This document shows positions 12,767 to 14,985 of a DNA stretch of 14,985 bases, piece after piece. Origin of the DNA: Actinomycetota bacterium (lineage in GTDB: Bacteria; Actinomycetota; Actinomycetes; Nanopelagicales; Nanopelagicaceae). The stretch is from the NCBI GenBank assembly GCA_009698295.1, contig WLQO01000013.1:1-14985 (forward strand), given 5' to 3'. A program made the position numbers and the translations under genes. The notes beneath the pieces were generated by a model. That model did no database searches. It had not been told where the DNA came from and saw only the letters and a list, made by a program, of their open reading frames with translations. How positions within the stretch are numbered: the stretch's first letter is position 1; every line of letters starts with the position of its first letter.

Positions 12767-14985
12767 ATGAGTTCACATCGCGTCACCGCGATTCTTGTAC
12801 TTCACGACGGCGCAACTTGGCTTCCTGAAGTTGTTGCCTCACTTACTTCCCAAACTCATCAGTTAGATCAAATCGTTGCAGTTGATACGGGTTCGATTGA
12901 CTCTTCTGCAAAATTAGTTAAAGGTGCACGGATTCCTGTTTTACCAATGGAGCGTGAAACCGGCTTTGGTGAAGCGATTTATCGTGCAGTTGAAACTCTT
13001 CCGGCAATTGTTGATCCAGAACGCGAATGGCTCTGGATAATTCATGATGATTTATCAGTTCATCGCAAAGCTTTAGCAAATTTAATTGCGGAAGTACAAA
13101 CTCGTCCCAATGTCGCTATGGCCGGCCCCAAACTTCTTGGTTGGCATAATCGAACACATTTATTGGAAATTGGAATCAGCATCGCTGCCAATGGAAATCG
13201 CTGGACAGGACTTGAACCATCTGAATATGACCAAGGACAAAGAGACGGCGTGCACGAAGTGCTTGCAGTCAGCACAGCAGGTGCGCTTATTCGCAGAGAT
13301 GTCTTTGAAAATCTAGGTGGTTTTGACCCCAACCTCGATCTCTTTAGAGACGATGTCGATTTTGGATGGCGTCTTTATTCAGCGGGCTATGCGGCAATCG
13401 CCATATCCAACGCTGTCGCATTTCATGCGGAAGCATCTGCGAATGAGCGACGTACCGTCGATGTTGCAGAAGCCTTTTTACATCGTCCGCTTTTGTTAGA
13501 TCGTCGAAATGCGGCCTATGTCCTGTTATCTAACTCTTCATGGTGGCGCTTGCCTTTGCTAACCGTGCAACTTCTAGCAGGTGCAATTTTTCGTTCAATT
13601 GGTTTCTTATTTGCAAAACTACCTGGCTATGCCAGCGATGAGATATTGGCTGTAGGTGCGCTGTTTATTCATCCCGGAGAATTGTTTGAAGCGCGCAAAA
13701 TAAGACGTAAGCAACGATTGGTCCCAGCTGGTATTGCTTTAAAATTCATTCCTTCGCGTTGGTCTCAGATTCGCCTATCGCTATCGAGATCAGCCGAATG
13801 GATCCGAGCTCAAATCTTCCCAGATGAAATTAGCGAAATTCGTGACATTTCAATTTTGGATGAGAATTTAGATGAAGAAGATTTGTTAACACCTGCCTCA
13901 AATCGTAATTGGCTTTCAATTATCAAACGTCCGCTAGTTGCCTTACCCACATTTCTTATGGTGCTAACTCTGATCTGGTCTCGTAATCGTTACGGTTCAG
14001 TTTTTGGTGGCGCCCTTCCTGAACAACCGTCTGGTGTTAGCGACATTTGGAATACTTATTTCAGCGGATGGCATTCAATCGGAATGGGAACTTCAGCAGC
14101 TGCCCCTACATGGCTGGCCATTATTGCTGTGTTAGCAACCCCGTTTTTTGGCAGTTTGAAATTATTTTTTACTATCTTATTTTTATTTGCCCCACTCTTA
14201 ATTGCGGGCAGCGGATATCTCTTAATGCGACGTTTATCTGATAATCGTTGGCTAACTGTTGGAGCATCACTGCTTTATGCAATTTCACCGGTTTCCATCT
14301 CCGCTATAAATGCCGGTCGGTTAAGTACTGTGGTACTTCTAATCCTATTTCCGTTGTTTATTAATTCTTCACAAGGGATTTTTGATCTAGACCAATTCTC
14401 ATGGCGCAGAATCTTCGGATTGTCTTTACTTGCTTCAGTTCTCGTTGCATTTTCACCACTCCTGCTAGTTGTAGGACTTATATTTACTGGTTTCGGTATT
14501 TACCGCGATTACGGAGCAAGTGAGCGAGGCGTAAACACAGAACTCTTTAATCAACGCCTGTATCGACGAATCACGCTACTGGTCACCCCTTTTTTCATCT
14601 GCGCTCCTTGGAGTTTTGAGTTATTGATTCAACCTAAACGTTTCTTCATCGAATCAGGTTTTCTACTTCCAGGAGGCGGACCCAACCTAGCCTTGATGGG
14701 AAATCCAGGCGGCCCAGGGTCTCTACCGATTTTTATTATTAGCCCACTAACGCTCGTACTTGGAATTTCCTTATTTTCAACAACCAAAGCTCGCTTTGTG
14801 GCTGAACTGGGCTTTATATCTTTATTAGGCGCAATTTTATTGAGCACGGTGAACTTAACCGGTAACGGAACTTCTGTTGCAACGCCTATTTATCCCGGCA
14901 CACTTTTAGTTTTAACGACCATTGCTGCAATCAGCGCATCTGTGATCATGTTGGATAAATTACGAGAACAGCTTATTACTACAAA
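12767..14985 (+). CDS. Large membrane GT2 glycosyltransferase, 3' partial
   Basis: The frame is open from the ATG at 12767 to the window end: 739 codons and no stop, so the protein is cut short. Residues 1-245 form a GT-A family 2 domain: the N-terminal strand VTAILVLHDG, VAVDTGSIDSS (37-47), a DxD-like HDDLS (93-97, D94/D95) and FRDDVDFGWR (193-202), the probable catalytic-base region. Hydrophobic segments follow at about 260-285, 388-404, 448-462, 466-486, 496-515, 519-532 and 549-575 and continue beyond. They are separated by an acidic loop (about 352-374) and a periplasmic-looking PEQPSGVSDIWNTYFSGWH segment. This resembles large (over 1000 aa) actinobacterial GT2 proteins with a GT-C-like membrane half, located next to whiB2. 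It probably adds sugars to an envelope glycan; donor and acceptor are unknown. It starts five bases after the whiB stop. Confidence 0.87.
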   Translation, partial: MSSHRVTAILVLHDGATWLPEVVASLTSQTHQLDQIVAVDTGSIDSSAKLVKGARIPVLPMERETGFGEAIYRAVETLPAIVDPEREWLWIIHDDLSVHRKALANLIAEVQTRPNVAMAGPKLLGWHNRTHLLEIGISIAANGNRWTGLEPSEYDQGQRDGVHEVLAVSTAGALIRRDVFENLGGFDPNLDLFRDDVDFGWRLYSAGYAAIAISNAVAFHAEASANERRTVDVAEAFLHRPLLLDRRNAAYVLLSNSSWWRLPLLTVQLLAGAIFRSIGFLFAKLPGYASDEILAVGALFIHPGELFEARKIRRKQRLVPAGIALKFIPSRWSQIRLSLSRSAEWIRAQIFPDEISEIRDISILDENLDEEDLLTPASNRNWLSIIKRPLVALPTFLMVLTLIWSRNRYGSVFGGALPEQPSGVSDIWNTYFSGWHSIGMGTSAAAPTWLAIIAVLATPFFGSLKLFFTILFLFAPLLIAGSGYLLMRRLSDNRWLTVGASLLYAISPVSISAINAGRLSTVVLLILFPLFINSSQGIFDLDQFSWRRIFGLSLLASVLVAFSPLLLVVGLIFTGFGIYRDYGASERGVNTELFNQRLYRRITLLVTPFFICAPWSFELLIQPKRFFIESGFLLPGGGPNLALMGNPGGPGSLPIFIISPLTLVLGISLFSTTKARFVAELGFISLLGAILLSTVNLTGNGTSVATPIYPGTLLVLTTIAAISASVIMLDKLREQLITT

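Noticed and set aside
12517..12786. An 89-codon minus-strand frame over whiB.
   Set aside because: It is a shadow of the whiB gene, whose cysteine pattern is complete.

Overview
This window is a gene-dense (about 97% coding) stretch of an actinobacterial chromosome of unusually low GC content, roughly mid-40s percent by eye. The gene content is diagnostic. It includes a WhiB iron-sulfur regulator, a mycothiol deacetylase (MshB), an actinobacterial MoeZ (E1-like plus rhodanese), DUF3107, a 7Fe ferredoxin next to DapC, and the cg3035/Rv0428c-type GNAT. Low GC, very short intergenic gaps and start/stop overlaps would fit a streamlined freshwater lineage such as acI/Nanopelagicales. That placement is an inference and no marker gene proves it. 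From memory, the layout resembles three Mycobacterium tuberculosis neighbourhoods joined together: moeB1/TetR/TB9.4/rhlE/soj, mshB...fdxC-dapC, and manB/whiB2/glycosyltransferase.

Layout. (1) Positions 1-2678 (+): a 5'-truncated PHP phosphoesterase (TrpH/RNase AM-like), a MarC membrane protein, an MpaB-type (DUF2236) oxygenase and a ParA-like ATPase. They are packed with ATGA overlaps or an 11-base gap, so probably one operon. (2) Positions 2686-4976 (-): an RhlE-like DEAD-box helicase, DUF3107 and a TetR regulator, convergent with block 1. (3) Positions 5105-7482 (+): moeZ, mshB and a small membrane protein, packed end to end and divergent from tetR. (4) Positions 7479-9817 (-): GNAT acetyltransferase then cysS, overlapping each other. 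The cysS stop also overlaps the stop of block 3. (5) Positions 9916-12301 (+): fdxA, dapC and an NDP-sugar/mannose-1-phosphate guanylyltransferase. (6) Positions 12453-14985 (+): whiB2-like and a large GT2 glycosyltransferase with a multi-spanning membrane region, cut by the window end.

Themes. Block 3 plus cysS concerns sulfur and cysteine: activation of sulfur carriers, mycothiol synthesis and cysteinyl-tRNA. Blocks 5 and 6 concern the cell envelope: diaminopimelate for peptidoglycan and lysine, a nucleotide-mannose precursor, a membrane glycosyltransferase, and a WhiB regulator of the type tied to division and septation. No tRNA, rRNA, CRISPR array, insertion sequence, prophage or integrase was seen. 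No gene-free stretch exceeds 300 bases; the largest gap is 12302-12452.

I found no convincing new system. The best second looks are: a ParA-like ATPase that lacks the signature lysine of its Walker A motif; -10-like hexamers 6-7 bases before four start codons, suggesting leaderless transcripts; an inverted repeat overlapping the -10 of the whiB promoter; and a hairpin in the fdxA leader.
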